The notes beneath the pieces are model-generated. The model searched no databases and was not told the origin of the DNA. It saw nothing but the letters and a program-made list of their open reading frames with translations. The position numbers were made by a program, and so were the translations under genes. From positions 1 to 64,000 of the forward strand of contig DASYCO010000012.1 of NCBI GenBank assembly GCA_036500145.1: a DNA stretch of 64,000 bases, given 5' to 3'. Within the stretch, counting starts at the first letter, position 1. Every line of letters starts with the position of its first letter. Of the stretch, positions 37,328 to 47,550 are shown one piece after another. Source of the stretch: CAMAVH01 sp036500145 (GTDB taxonomy: Bacteria > Pseudomonadota > Alphaproteobacteria > SMXQ01).

Positions 37328-38779
37328 TCATCTATTTTCACGCAGGGACTTCCAGGCATTCAAGGCCCGCGTCCGGCCTCCCTGATGCTCGACGATCGGC
37401 TTCGGATAGGTTTTGCCGAGGACCACTCCCGCCTCCTTCAGCATGGCCAGGCCGGCCGTCCAGGGCCTGTGGATGAAGGGCGCCGGCAGCTCGGCCAGCT
37501 CGGGCACCCATTCCGCGACATAGGCGCCTTGGGGGTCGAACTTCTCGCCCTGCAGCATCGGATTGAACACCCGGAAATAGGGTGCGGCGTCCGCCCCGCA
37601 GCCGGCGATCCACTGCCAGCTGGCCGCATTGTTGGCCAGGTCGGCGTCCACCAGGGTGTCCCAGAACCAAACCTCGCCCGCATGCCAGGGCAGCAGCAGA
37701 TGCTTCACCAGAAAGGAGCCGACGATCATCCGCACCCGGTTGTGCATCCAGCCCGTCTGCCAGAGCTGACGCATGCCGGCGTCGACGATGGGATAGCCGG
37801 TCCGGCCGCGCTGCCAGGCTGCCAGGGCCGCCGCATCCGTCCGCCAGGGCATGGCGGCGAAGCTCGCCTGCAGCGGGAGCTTGGGCAACTGCGCGAAGTG
37901 ATAGAGCAGATGGGTCGAGAACTCGCGCCAGCCGATCTCGCGCAGAAAGCCGGCGGCGGAAGCGGCCGAGGTCTTGCCCGCGTCGGACAGCGCCTGCACC
38001 CGATGCCAGACCTGGCGCGGGGCGATCTCGCCGAAATGAAGATGGGGCGACAGACGCGAGCTGCCGTCCACGTCGGGCCGATTGCGCATTTCGGCATAGT
38101 CGGCGAGCCCGTCGTCGAGGAACAGGCTGAGCCGATCCATGGCTCCTGCCTCGCCCGGCGTCCAAGCCTCGCGCAGGCCGCCGGCCCAGTCGGGTTTCGC
38201 CGGCAGCAGATTCCAGGACTCGAGCTTGTCGCCGGCGGGCCAGGCTTTCGGCGCGGCGAGGGTTTGGGGCGCTTTCCTCGGCATGGCTGGCGCGGGAGCG
38301 GCAAGGCAGGCTTTCCAGAACGGCGTGAAGACCTTGTAAGGGCCACCTCCTCCCGTCTTCACCGTCCAGGGCTCGAAGAGCAGGCCGGCGTTGAAGCTTT
38401 CGGCGCGGATGCCGCGCGCGGCAATGCTCGACTTGATGGCCGTGTCGCGCGCAATGGCCCAAGGCTCGTAAAGGCGGTTCCACAGCACCGCCTGCGCCCC
38501 CGTCTGCTCGATCAGCCTGTCCAGCGCATCGCTCGCGGCGCCTTTGCGCAGGATCAGGCGGCTGCCGCGCTGGCTCAGATCGGCGCCAAGGGCCGCAAGG
38601 CTCCGATGCAGCCACCAAAGACTGGCACCGCCCATCGCCCATTCGCCGGGCGCTTGCTCGTCGTGAACATAGACTGGAATGACCGGCGCGCCCGATTCGA
38701 CGGCGGCGGCCAAGGCCGGATTGTCGGCCAGGCGCAAATCCTGCCGGAACCAGACGATGATGGGAGACGCGGACAACAT
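37328..38779 (-). CDS. phrB: Deoxyribodipyrimidine photolyase, class I
   Basis: 483-residue FAD enzyme repairing UV-induced cyclobutane pyrimidine dimers with blue light. The N-terminal antenna-binding domain starts SPIIVWFRQDLRLADNPAL. The C-terminal FAD domain has GRTGYPIVDAGMRQLWQTGWMHNRVRMIVGSFLVKHLLLPW and WQWIAGCGADAAPYFRVFNPM, including the Trp chain. ATG 38779 is taken because the ten residues before it are not conserved. The stop falls in the AT-rich region. It is encoded just downstream of a LhgO-like gene on the same strand. Confidence 0.95.
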   Translation of the reverse strand: MLSASPIIVWFRQDLRLADNPALAAAVESGAPVIPVYVHDEQAPGEWAMGGASLWWLHRSLAALGADLSQRGSRLILRKGAASDALDRLIEQTGAQAVLWNRLYEPWAIARDTAIKSSIAARGIRAESFNAGLLFEPWTVKTGGGGPYKVFTPFWKACLAAPAPAMPRKAPQTLAAPKAWPAGDKLESWNLLPAKPDWAGGLREAWTPGEAGAMDRLSLFLDDGLADYAEMRNRPDVDGSSRLSPHLHFGEIAPRQVWHRVQALSDAGKTSAASAAGFLREIGWREFSTHLLYHFAQLPKLPLQASFAAMPWRTDAAALAAWQRGRTGYPIVDAGMRQLWQTGWMHNRVRMIVGSFLVKHLLLPWHAGEVWFWDTLVDADLANNAASWQWIAGCGADAAPYFRVFNPMLQGEKFDPQGAYVAEWVPELAELPAPFIHRPWTAGLAMLKEAGVVLGKTYPKPIVEHQGGRTRALNAWKSLRENR

Positions 38780-38822
38780 CGGCCGATTATGGCGACCGAG
38801 CCCCGGCAAGCCTTGTGGAATT

Positions 38823-39959
38823 TTAGAGGCCGAGTTTGGCTGCGACTGCGTCGGCGAGCGCCACCGACGAGGTGAGCCCCGGCGATTCGATGCCGTAGAG
38901 GTTCACCAGCCCGGCGACGCCATGGTCGGCCGGACCCTGGATGATGAAGTCGGCCTGGGTCTTGTCGCTCGGGCTCTGCACCTTGGGGCGGATGCCGGCA
39001 TAGCCCGGCTGCAAGGCGCCGTCGGGCAGGCCGGGCCAGTAGGTGCGGATGGCGGCGTAGAAGCCGTCGCCCCGGCGCGGGTCCACCACATAGTCGAGCG
39101 GGTCGCCGTCCTTCACGTCGAGCCATTGGACGTCGGGGCCGAACTTGGCCTGCCCGGCCATGTCGAGGGTCAGGTGCACGCCGAGCCCCGCCACCTCCGG
39201 CGCCGGGTAGATCAGCCGCGTGAAGGGCGACCGCCCGGCCAGGGTGAAGTAGTTGCCCTTGCAGTAGTGGCTGGCCGGCACGCTGGCCGGCGGCAGGCCG
39301 GTTATGCGGCGCGCCAGCATCGGCGCCGTCAGGCCGGCGCTGTTGACCAGCAGCCGGCATTTCAGGCGCATGGGCGTGGCGCCGCCGACGTTCAGCAGGA
39401 TGCCGTCGTCCTCCACCGCGCCGCCCTCGACCGGGCTGTTGAAGGCGATCACCGCCCCCCGCTCCTCCGCCTCGCCCTGGTAGGCGAGCATCAGGCCGTG
39501 GCTGTCGACGATGCCCGTCATCGGCGACGACAGCGCGCCGACGCAGGCCAGGGCCGGCTCCAGGGCCTTGGCCTCGGCGGCCTCGATCCAGTGGACCTCC
39601 GTCGCGCCATTGGCATGGGCCTTCTGGCGCAATCCCTCGAGGGCCGCCATCTGCGCCTCGTCGGCGGCGACGATCAGCTTGCCGCAGCGGCGGTGGCCGA
39701 CGCCGCGGCTAGCGCAATAGTCGAACAGGCGGCGGCTGCCGGCGACGCAGAGCCGCGCCTTCAGGCTGTCCTTGGGATAGTAGATGCCGGCATGGATCAC
39801 TTCGCTGTTGCGCGAGCTGGTGCCGGTGCCGATGGCGTCGGCAGCCTCCAGCACGATCACCTCGCGCCCTGCCAATGCCAAGGCGCGCGCCACGGCGAGG
39901 CCGACGACGCCCGCGCCGATCACCACCGCGTCGGCACGCTCGACAGGCGGCAAGCTCAT
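38823..39959 (-). CDS. lhgO: FAD-dependent L-2-hydroxyglutarate oxidase-like protein (LhgO family)
   Basis: 378-residue DAO-fold flavoenzyme. The N-terminal dinucleotide motif is ADAVVIGAGVVGLAVARALA. TGTSSRNSEVIHAGIYYPKDSLKARLCVAG is diagnostic for the LhgO/YgaF group, and GIESPGLTSSVALADAVA is at the C-terminus. The family oxidises L-2-hydroxyglutarate to 2-oxoglutarate and feeds electrons to the membrane quinone pool. The start overlaps the end of the lipid-kinase gene by four bases. Confidence 0.88.
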   Translation of the reverse strand: MSLPPVERADAVVIGAGVVGLAVARALALAGREVIVLEAADAIGTGTSSRNSEVIHAGIYYPKDSLKARLCVAGSRRLFDYCASRGVGHRRCGKLIVAADEAQMAALEGLRQKAHANGATEVHWIEAAEAKALEPALACVGALSSPMTGIVDSHGLMLAYQGEAEERGAVIAFNSPVEGGAVEDDGILLNVGGATPMRLKCRLLVNSAGLTAPMLARRITGLPPASVPASHYCKGNYFTLAGRSPFTRLIYPAPEVAGLGVHLTLDMAGQAKFGPDVQWLDVKDGDPLDYVVDPRRGDGFYAAIRTYWPGLPDGALQPGYAGIRPKVQSPSDKTQADFIIQGPADHGVAGLVNLYGIESPGLTSSVALADAVAAKLGL

Positions 39960-40885
39960 GACGGGTAAAGCACCGAGATCGGCGTCGGCACGATCGACAT
40001 GGCCGCTGGCAGGTAGGCGATGATGTCGCCGTCGCCCTGCACCGGCGCGCCCACGGGGCCTTCGATGCGAATGTCGCGCCCGCGCAGCAGCCGGATGTCC
40101 GACAGCTTGTGCAGGCAGCCAAGGCCGAGCGCCACGGCGTAGCGCACCACCGCCCAGCGGCCCGCCGACATGAACAGGCAGACCTGGAAATCCGGGTCCG
40201 TCAGCCGCGCTTCGGGCGCGCAGACGAAGCGGCCGCCGTAGAAATGCCCCTTGGCGACGATGGCCGAGGCGCAGACGTAGCTCGTGCCGTCCACCGTCAC
40301 CTTGAAAGCCGGAAAGGAATAGCTGAACAGCTCGACCAGCATGCGCCAGACATAGGCGCCCTTGCCGAGGCGGCGCTTGAGCTTCGCGCCGACGCCGGCC
40401 ACCACGGCGGCGTCGAAGCCGACGCCGGCCATCAGCAGGAAGCGCCGGTCGTTGGCCTGGCCGAGAAAGATCTGCGTCGGCCGGCCCGCAGCCGCGGCGG
40501 CGGTGACGCGCGCTTCATCCGTGCCGAGGCCGATCTCATGGGCCAGCACGTTGGCGGTGCCGAACGGCAGCACGGCCATCGCCGGCGCGCGTTCCATGAC
40601 ATGCACGAGGCCGTTCGCCGCTTCGTTCAGCGTTCCGTCGCCGCCGGCCACCGCCAGCACGTCGAACTTGCCGCCGACTCCGCGCGCGATGCGCGTGGCG
40701 TCGGCCGGTCCCGTCGTCTCTTGCAGAGTGACGTCCCAGCCGCGCGTGCGTAGCGCCATCAGGATGGCGTCAAGGCGGCCGATGCGCCGTCCCGCCGTCG
40801 GGTTGAAAACGAGGAGCATGCGACGCGCGGCGGGGTCGCCGTCGGCGTCCGGCATGGCGAGAGCGGTCGCGGCGGATTGACTCAT
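39956..40885 (-). CDS. Diacylglycerol kinase-family lipid kinase (YegS/DagK-like)
   Basis: 309-residue DAGK-catalytic-domain protein. RMLLVFNPTAGRR near the N-terminus and the nucleotide-binding VLAVAGGDGTLNEAANGL near 78-95 are the family hallmarks, followed by LPFGTANVLAHEIGLG. The substrate is a lipid hydroxyl such as diacylglycerol. It is divergent from a PlcP-like phosphoesterase gene, with a Pho box between. As PlcP would release diacylglycerol, a shared function in lipid turnover is plausible but unproven. Confidence 0.88.
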   Translation of the reverse strand: MSQSAATALAMPDADGDPAARRMLLVFNPTAGRRIGRLDAILMALRTRGWDVTLQETTGPADATRIARGVGGKFDVLAVAGGDGTLNEAANGLVHVMERAPAMAVLPFGTANVLAHEIGLGTDEARVTAAAAAGRPTQIFLGQANDRRFLLMAGVGFDAAVVAGVGAKLKRRLGKGAYVWRMLVELFSYSFPAFKVTVDGTSYVCASAIVAKGHFYGGRFVCAPEARLTDPDFQVCLFMSAGRWAVVRYAVALGLGCLHKLSDIRLLRGRDIRIEGPVGAPVQGDGDIIAYLPAAMSIVPTPISVLYPS

Positions 40886-40925
40886 TTGCGGCGACCAAAA
40901 GAGTAGATCGAGAAATTCCGAAACG

Positions 40926-40943
40926 CTGTCATACGACGGTCAT
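40926..40943. promoter_or_regulatory. Pho box upstream of the plcP-like/agt-like operon
   Basis: CTGTCAT-ACGA-CGGTCAT gives two 7-base direct repeats separated by four bases; the second differs from CTGTCAT at one position. This is the classical PhoB-binding layout. TATGAA at 40954-40959 follows after ten bases, the correct distance for a PhoB-activated -10. The plcP-like ATG is at 41035. Confidence 0.8.
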
Positions 40944-41034
40944 CCACCAGATGTATGAAACAGACACTTTCTAAGCACAATATTCATGTGCGGGCTAGTG
41001 AAAGCAGCGACCACTGAAATCAGGGGATAGGTGG

Positions 41035-41847
41035 ATGACCGCAATGACCTGGAATAACAAACGCTACCGAACGATCTGGATTTCGGACGTTCATCTCGGG
41101 ACCCGCGGCTGCAAGGCAGAGCTGCTCCTCGACTTCCTGGGCCAGCACGACTGCGACAATCTCTACCTGATCGGCGACATCATCGACGGATGGCGCCTCT
41201 CGAAGAACTGGTACTGGCCCGAAGCGCATAACGCGGTGTTCCAGAAAGTTCTCACCAAGGCCCGCGAGGGCACCAAGGTCATCTACATCCCCGGCAATCA
41301 CGACGAAATGGCGCGCGGCTACGACGGCCTGCAGTTCGGCGGCGTGACGCTGATGAAGGAAGCGATCCACGAAACCGCCGACGGCAAGAAGCTGCTGCTG
41401 ATCCACGGCGACGAATTCGACGGGATCGTTAAATACGCCAAGTGGCTCGCCTTCCTCGGCGACACTGCCTACAACATGGCGCTCTGGCTCAACAACTACT
41501 TCAACGCGATCCGCAAGCGGTTGGGCTATCCCTACTGGTCGCTCTCGGCCTACCTCAAGCGCAAGGTCAAGAACGCCGTCGAATACATGAGCAACTACGA
41601 GCATGCGGTCGCCGAGGAAGCGAAGCGCCGCGGCGTCGACGGCGTGGTCTGCGGCCACATCCATCACGCGGAAATCCGCGACATCGAAGGCGTGCTCTAC
41701 TGCAACGACGGCGACTGGGTCGAGAGCTGCACCGCGATGGTCGAGCATCCCGACGGCCGCCTCGAGATCATCCGCTGGGCCGAAGAGAGCTCCCTGCCCG
41801 TGCTGGTGGCCGCCCAGAAGTCCTCGAGCAAGGCGGAAGCCGCATGA
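41035..41847 (+). CDS. plcP: PlcP-like metallophosphoesterase (phospholipase C; LpxH-related)
   Basis: 270-residue calcineurin-like phosphoesterase. Metal-binding motifs are complete: WISDVHLG, YLIGDIIDGW, YIPGNHDEM, LIHGDEFDG and VCGHIHHAEI. Automatic pipelines often call this type UDP-2,3-diacylglucosamine diphosphatase. The pairing with a GT4 glycosyltransferase behind a Pho box instead matches PlcP of Sinorhizobium and marine bacteria, which degrades phosphatidylcholine/ethanolamine to diacylglycerol during phosphate starvation. The stop overlaps the glycosyltransferase start by four bases. Activity is inferred from context. Confidence 0.82.
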   Translation: MTAMTWNNKRYRTIWISDVHLGTRGCKAELLLDFLGQHDCDNLYLIGDIIDGWRLSKNWYWPEAHNAVFQKVLTKAREGTKVIYIPGNHDEMARGYDGLQFGGVTLMKEAIHETADGKKLLLIHGDEFDGIVKYAKWLAFLGDTAYNMALWLNNYFNAIRKRLGYPYWSLSAYLKRKVKNAVEYMSNYEHAVAEEAKRRGVDGVVCGHIHHAEIRDIEGVLYCNDGDWVESCTAMVEHPDGRLEIIRWAEESSLPVLVAAQKSSSKAEAA

Positions 41848-42926
41848 GCGGCGACCTGCGCGACAAACGCTGGCGCATCCTCATCGTCACCGACGCCTGG
41901 TATCCGCAGGTCAACGGCGTCGTGCGCACGCTCGACACCATCGGCGGCGAGATCCGCAAGATGGGCCACGACGTGCATTTCATCACGCCGGACCTGTTCC
42001 GCAACGTCGCCTGCCCGACCTATCCTGAAATCCGCCTGGCAATCCTCCCCGGGCGCAAGCTCGCGCGCATGATCGACGGCCTGCAGCCCTGCGTCGTGCA
42101 CGTCGCCACGGAAGGGCCGCTGGGCCTCGCCGCGCGCAACTACTGCCTGAAGAACAACCTGCCCTTCACCACGTCGTTTCATACGCGCTTTCCCGAATAC
42201 ATCGAGGCACGCGCGCATATTCCGGCGCGCTGGTTCTATCCGGCGATCAGCTGGTTTCACAACGCCGCCGCCTGCACCATGGTCGCGACCGACACGCTGC
42301 GCGACGACCTTGCCAGCAAGGGCTTCAAGAGCCTCGGCCTGTGGGGACGCGGCGTCGACGTCGAGCTGTTTCACCCGCGCGACAAGGGCTTCCTCGCCGA
42401 CACGCGCCCCGTCCTGCTCTATGTCGGGCGCGTGGCGGTGGAAAAGAACATCACCGACTTTCTCGACCTCGACGTGCCGGGCAGCAAGGTCGTCGTCGGC
42501 GACGGCCCGCAGCTCGCCAGCCTGAAGCGCAAATATCCCGACGTGCGGTTCGTCGGCTCGAAGGGCGGCGAGGAATTGGCGAGCTACTATGCGGCCGCCG
42601 ACGTCTTCGTCTTCCCGAGCCGCACCGACACCTTCGGCAACGTGGTGCTCGAAGCGCTGGCCAGCGGCGTGCCGGTGGCGGCCTATCCGGTGCCCGGCCC
42701 CAAGGACGTGCTGCAAGGCGCGCCGGTCGGCGTGCTCGACGAGAACCTCGCCTATGCGGTGACCGAGGCGCTGAAGATTTCGCCGGACGCCTGCCGCGCC
42801 TTCGCGCTCAGCCAGTCCTGGCGCGCCAGCGCCGAGCAGTTCCTCTCGCATGTCGTGCCGTTCGAGACGACCTGGCCGGCTCAGCAGGCTCACGACATCA
42901 AGCGGTCTTTCGCCAAAACGCCTTGA
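41844..42926 (+). CDS. agt: GT4 glycosyltransferase, Agt-like glycolipid synthase
   Basis: 360-residue GT-B glycosyltransferase beginning MSGDLRDKRWRILIVTDAWYPQVNGVVRTL. Its acceptor-side region is HVATEGPLGLAARNYC, with TTSFHTRFPEYIEARAHIP. The donor-binding signature VGRVAVEKNI and the E-x7-E type FPSRTDTFGNVVLEALASGVPV are also present. In the plcP-agt arrangement this enzyme glycosylates diacylglycerol to make phosphorus-free membrane glycolipids. It overlaps plcP by four bases and converges on a CHAD gene with a 29-base 3-prime overlap. The donor sugar is unknown. Confidence 0.85.
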   Translation: MSGDLRDKRWRILIVTDAWYPQVNGVVRTLDTIGGEIRKMGHDVHFITPDLFRNVACPTYPEIRLAILPGRKLARMIDGLQPCVVHVATEGPLGLAARNYCLKNNLPFTTSFHTRFPEYIEARAHIPARWFYPAISWFHNAAACTMVATDTLRDDLASKGFKSLGLWGRGVDVELFHPRDKGFLADTRPVLLYVGRVAVEKNITDFLDLDVPGSKVVVGDGPQLASLKRKYPDVRFVGSKGGEELASYYAAADVFVFPSRTDTFGNVVLEALASGVPVAAYPVPGPKDVLQGAPVGVLDENLAYAVTEALKISPDACRAFALSQSWRASAEQFLSHVVPFETTWPAQQAHDIKRSFAKTP

Positions 42927-44073
42927 GGCCGGCGAATGCCGGCCAGACGTCCTTGAAGCGGCGCATGTCGTCGACGATGCGCGCCGTCTGGAATCCGACG
43001 GCCATGGCGATGGCCTGATCCAAAGAGCCGAACGGGGCGCCCCCCCTGCGCTCGTTCTCCGCGCCTTTGCGCGACGGGACCGACGGCAGCGCCATCTGCG
43101 CCACCAGGCCACGCCCGACGACCGCATCCTGCAGCGAGCCAAGGCGGTCCTGCAGCGCGGCCAGCGTCTTGACGAAGCGGCGCGGGGGCTTGCCGCGATA
43201 GAGCGGCCGGAAGAACTCCGCGGCGTAGCGCAGATTCTTCGCCCGCAGGCGCAGGCGATGCATCTCCTCCTCGGCAAGATCGCGCCGCGCGCCCAAACGC
43301 GTCAGCTGGCGATGGCGCTTGCCGAGCAGCTTGGCCGCGAAGGCCGCGACCGGAGCCGAACGATCCGCCGACGCGGATCGCCTCTCCTCCAGGTTCATGG
43401 CATCGAGCCAGAGGCGAAAGCGCATCAGGAAGCGCGCATAGCGACGTTCGCTCAACGTCCGATGGACCAGAAGATAGGCGCGACGGCGCGCGTCGAACGC
43501 CGCGTCACGCATCTCCGCCAAGCCGGGCTCGTCCGGCAGGCGCCGCAGCAGCGGCGCGACGGTCCCGAGCAGGAAGACGTCCCAGTCGCGCGCCGGGCCG
43601 AGCCGGCGCTGCAGCCATTTCAGCTCGCCGCGCAGGAAGGTGGCGGCTTCGCCGTCCAGCTGCGGCGCGAAGGCCGCGAGCAAGGCGCGCAGCCGGCGAA
43701 TGGCAATGCGCATCTGATGGACCGCTTCCGGGTCTGCGCCAAAAAGGATCGCCCGCTCGTTCGCCGTCAGATGGTCCAATCCGCCGTGCGCCAGAGCGAC
43801 GAAGGCCGCCCGCACGTTCATGTCGGCTTGCAGCGCGACCTTGTCGGCCTTTACCGCAGAGGCGGAAGTGGAGATGACGGGCGCGCCGCCGGGCAACGAC
43901 AGGCCCTGGCCGCCGAGCCGCTTGCCATCGGATGCGGCGACAAGCGGCGCGCCGCGATCGCCCCACAGCGACAGCTGGCGCGGCGACGGTTCAGCCTGCA
44001 GGTTTCGGTCGACGGTCATGGCACGCCCAACCACGGGAGATGGCAAGGAACCCGGTATGGAAGACTGGGCCAT
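42898..44073 (-). CDS. CHAD-domain protein
   Basis: 391 residues. The CHAD helical domain, which binds polyphosphate, is recognised from DPEAVHQMRIAIRRLRALLAAF, from RDWDVFLLG, and from the mirror motif LRLRAKNLRYAAEFF. Clusters of Arg and His on the repeats form the anion-binding groove. The N-terminal ~90 residues lack a CYTH domain and resemble nothing clear. The start is uncertain: 44073 as given, or ATG 44019. Its position beside a Pho-regulated operon suggests a phosphate link, but its 3-prime end simply overlaps the agt-like gene. Confidence 0.8.
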   Translation of the reverse strand: MAQSSIPGSLPSPVVGRAMTVDRNLQAEPSPRQLSLWGDRGAPLVAASDGKRLGGQGLSLPGGAPVISTSASAVKADKVALQADMNVRAAFVALAHGGLDHLTANERAILFGADPEAVHQMRIAIRRLRALLAAFAPQLDGEAATFLRGELKWLQRRLGPARDWDVFLLGTVAPLLRRLPDEPGLAEMRDAAFDARRRAYLLVHRTLSERRYARFLMRFRLWLDAMNLEERRSASADRSAPVAAFAAKLLGKRHRQLTRLGARRDLAEEEMHRLRLRAKNLRYAAEFFRPLYRGKPPRRFVKTLAALQDRLGSLQDAVVGRGLVAQMALPSVPSRKGAENERRGGAPFGSLDQAIAMAVGFQTARIVDDMRRFKDVWPAFAGLKAFWRKTA

Positions 44074-44112
44074 TCTACGAGCTTTTTTGCAAACCCGCTG
44101 ACGAACTCGCGG

Positions 44113-44649
44113 TCAAAGGACTGCGATGAAGTCCATCTGCAGGAACAGGCCGTGCGGGACCTCCATGGGGTAGACCTTGCGGACCGGACGGTCGTTCTCG
44201 TCCGGGAACATGGCGAGCCACTCCTTGTTGATGTGGGTTCGCTGCCCCATATCAGGCACGTAGAAGTTGATGCGCGCGATGCTGGCGGTGGTGCCGCCGG
44301 CCGCCTCGACGGTCTTGCGCAGGTTGACGAAGGCGTCGGCAATCTGCGTGGCCGGGTCCGGCGAGGCCACGTCGTTGACGTCCTGGCCGGCGATCGAGGC
44401 GGAAAACACCATGTTCGCCATGCGGATGCAGCTCGGCACCGGATTGCCGTGCTTGCGCCCGCCCGGGATATGGACGATCTCGCGCCGGATCGGCGTCCGG
44501 GCCGCCTTCGACGGCGTCTTGGAGCGCTTCGCAGCCTTCTTCCTGGCGGCAGGCTTGGCCCGTTTCGTCGGCTTCTTAGCCGTGCGGCTCCCGGTCTTGA
44601 TCGTCGCCTTGACCGCTTTCGCCGCACGCTTCTTCGCTTGCTTCGCCAT
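44113..44649 (-). CDS. RidA-family protein with a histone H1-like Lys/Ala N-terminal tail
   Basis: 178 residues in two parts. Residues 1-55 are Lys, Ala, Arg and Pro rich with AKKPTKRAKPAARKKAAKR-type repeats, as in histone H1 or the tails of bacterial nucleoid proteins. Residues ~60-178 are a RidA/YjgF domain (MANMVFSASIAGQDV, DPATQIADAFVNLRKTVEAAG, INFYVPDMGQR). Typical RidA proteins are ~130 residues without a tail, and the usual catalytic-site Arg is not apparent. The tail suggests nucleic acid binding. The gene is divergent from typA. Confidence 0.85.
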   Translation of the reverse strand: MAKQAKKRAAKAVKATIKTGSRTAKKPTKRAKPAARKKAAKRSKTPSKAARTPIRREIVHIPGGRKHGNPVPSCIRMANMVFSASIAGQDVNDVASPDPATQIADAFVNLRKTVEAAGGTTASIARINFYVPDMGQRTHINKEWLAMFPDENDRPVRKVYPMEVPHGLFLQMDFIAVL

Positions 44650-44858
44650 GAGGGCCTCCCTGCCTGATCGTTACATGTTTCTTAAAATCGCCGTCCGGCG
44701 CAACTTCCGATCTGTTTTAGGCACAAAAACCGGCCGCTGGACAGGGCGGCCGCGCCGAAAAGCCCTTATCCACAGTCGGCCTTCCGTTTTGCCCATAAGG
44801 TAAGTATGTTGCGCCGCCGCATGTCCCACAGACCCCGTTTATATAAGACTCGAGCCCC

Positions 44859-46679
<1,821 letters not shown>

Positions 46680-46701
46680 TCGCGAGACGGCATTCGACAT
46701 G

Positions 46702-46736
46702 AAAAAGGCCGGCGCTCAAAAAGCGCCGGCCTTTTT
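46702..46736 (+). terminator. Strong intrinsic terminator after typA
   Basis: AAAAAGGCCGGCGCT pairs with AGCGCCGGCCTTTTT (15 bp) around a CAAAA loop. It starts 23 bases after the typA stop and ends in a T tract, and is symmetrical enough to act in both directions. Confidence 0.92.
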
Positions 46737-46861
46737 ATTTGCCCGGCAGGCCCGGATCACATCCGCGACATGCTGCGCATGACGCCGTTTCCAAGATGCT
46801 CCGCGCGGGGCCACAAGACCGGATTCCTAGTCCTCTCTAAGACATCACATCCCCGCAAAAC

Positions 46862-46917
46862 CCGGAAATGCCAAGGCTTTCCGGCAGTCAGGCAGGGGTT
46901 TGCGCCCTTCCCCTGCC
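46862..46917. other. Tandem hairpins in the typA-GNAT intergenic region
   Basis: CCGGAAA/TTTCCGG (46862-46884, extended by GCC/GGC) is followed seven bases later by GGCAGGGG/CCCCTGCC (46891-46917). They lie in the 275-base gene-free stretch after the typA terminator, about 100 bases ahead of the GNAT start. Apart from these I see no gene in 46737-47011. They might be a structured leader or a small RNA. Confidence 0.4.
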
Positions 46918-47011
46918 CCGTCAAATCGTTTAAAACCACTCTCAGTTGAGCTGCGGTTCCGTACCCTAGTCGTGCGCGGACCAACGCACCGGGGGACGGG
47001 GGATTCACGAC

Positions 47012-47533
47012 ATGACGCATCCGCAACGGATTGCGGCGGAAGCCATGAGCTTCCGGGCCGCCGTCGTGGCCGACATTCCCGCCCTGCAGCGCCTCTACGG
47101 CGAACTCATCCCCGACGAAGAGCCGACCGGCGACGACATGCAGGCGACGCTGGCGCGCATCCTCGCCGATCCCGACGACGGCGAGATCGTCGTCTGCGAG
47201 CTGGACGGCGAGGTCGTCGCCACCTGCCAGCTCATCGTCTACGACAACCTCGTCCGCACCCCTTACAAGAAGGCGATGATCGATTCGGTCGTCGTCGAGG
47301 AAAGGTGCCGCCACCGCGGCATCGGCAGCGCCATGATGGCCTGGTCCCTCGAAGAGCTGCGCCGGCGCGGCTGCTCCAAGATCATCGTGGCGACCGGCTT
47401 CACGCGCCGCGACGCGCACGAGATGTATTCCAAGCTCGGCTTCGAGCATTTCGGCCACAGCTTCATCATGACCTGCAAGGGCGAAGACGTGCCCGTCACG
47501 CTGCCGGGCCGCCGCCCGGCGCGGGTCAGCTGA
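47012..47533 (+). CDS. GNAT-family N-acetyltransferase
   Basis: 173-residue acetyltransferase. The acetyl-CoA loop is VVEERCRHRGIGSAMMAWSLEELRRRG near 91-115, with KIIVATGFTRRDAHEMYSKLGFEHFGHSFIM at the C-terminus. An alternative start at ATG 47045 (MSFRAAVVADIPAL) has a better ribosome site (GGCGGAAG) and matches where the fold begins. It is first in a close-packed plus-strand group with TAXI, secretin and pentapeptide genes, 17 bases ahead of the TAXI gene. Substrate unknown. Confidence 0.85.
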   Translation: MTHPQRIAAEAMSFRAAVVADIPALQRLYGELIPDEEPTGDDMQATLARILADPDDGEIVVCELDGEVVATCQLIVYDNLVRTPYKKAMIDSVVVEERCRHRGIGSAMMAWSLEELRRRGCSKIIVATGFTRRDAHEMYSKLGFEHFGHSFIMTCKGEDVPVTLPGRRPARVS

Positions 47534-47550
47534 GTACAGGGTAAGGAACG

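Noticed and set aside
41035..41847. Assignment as LpxH in lipid A synthesis
   Set aside because: The motifs fit either family, but the Pho box and coupled GT4 gene fit PlcP better; LpxH is not expected to be phosphate-regulated.
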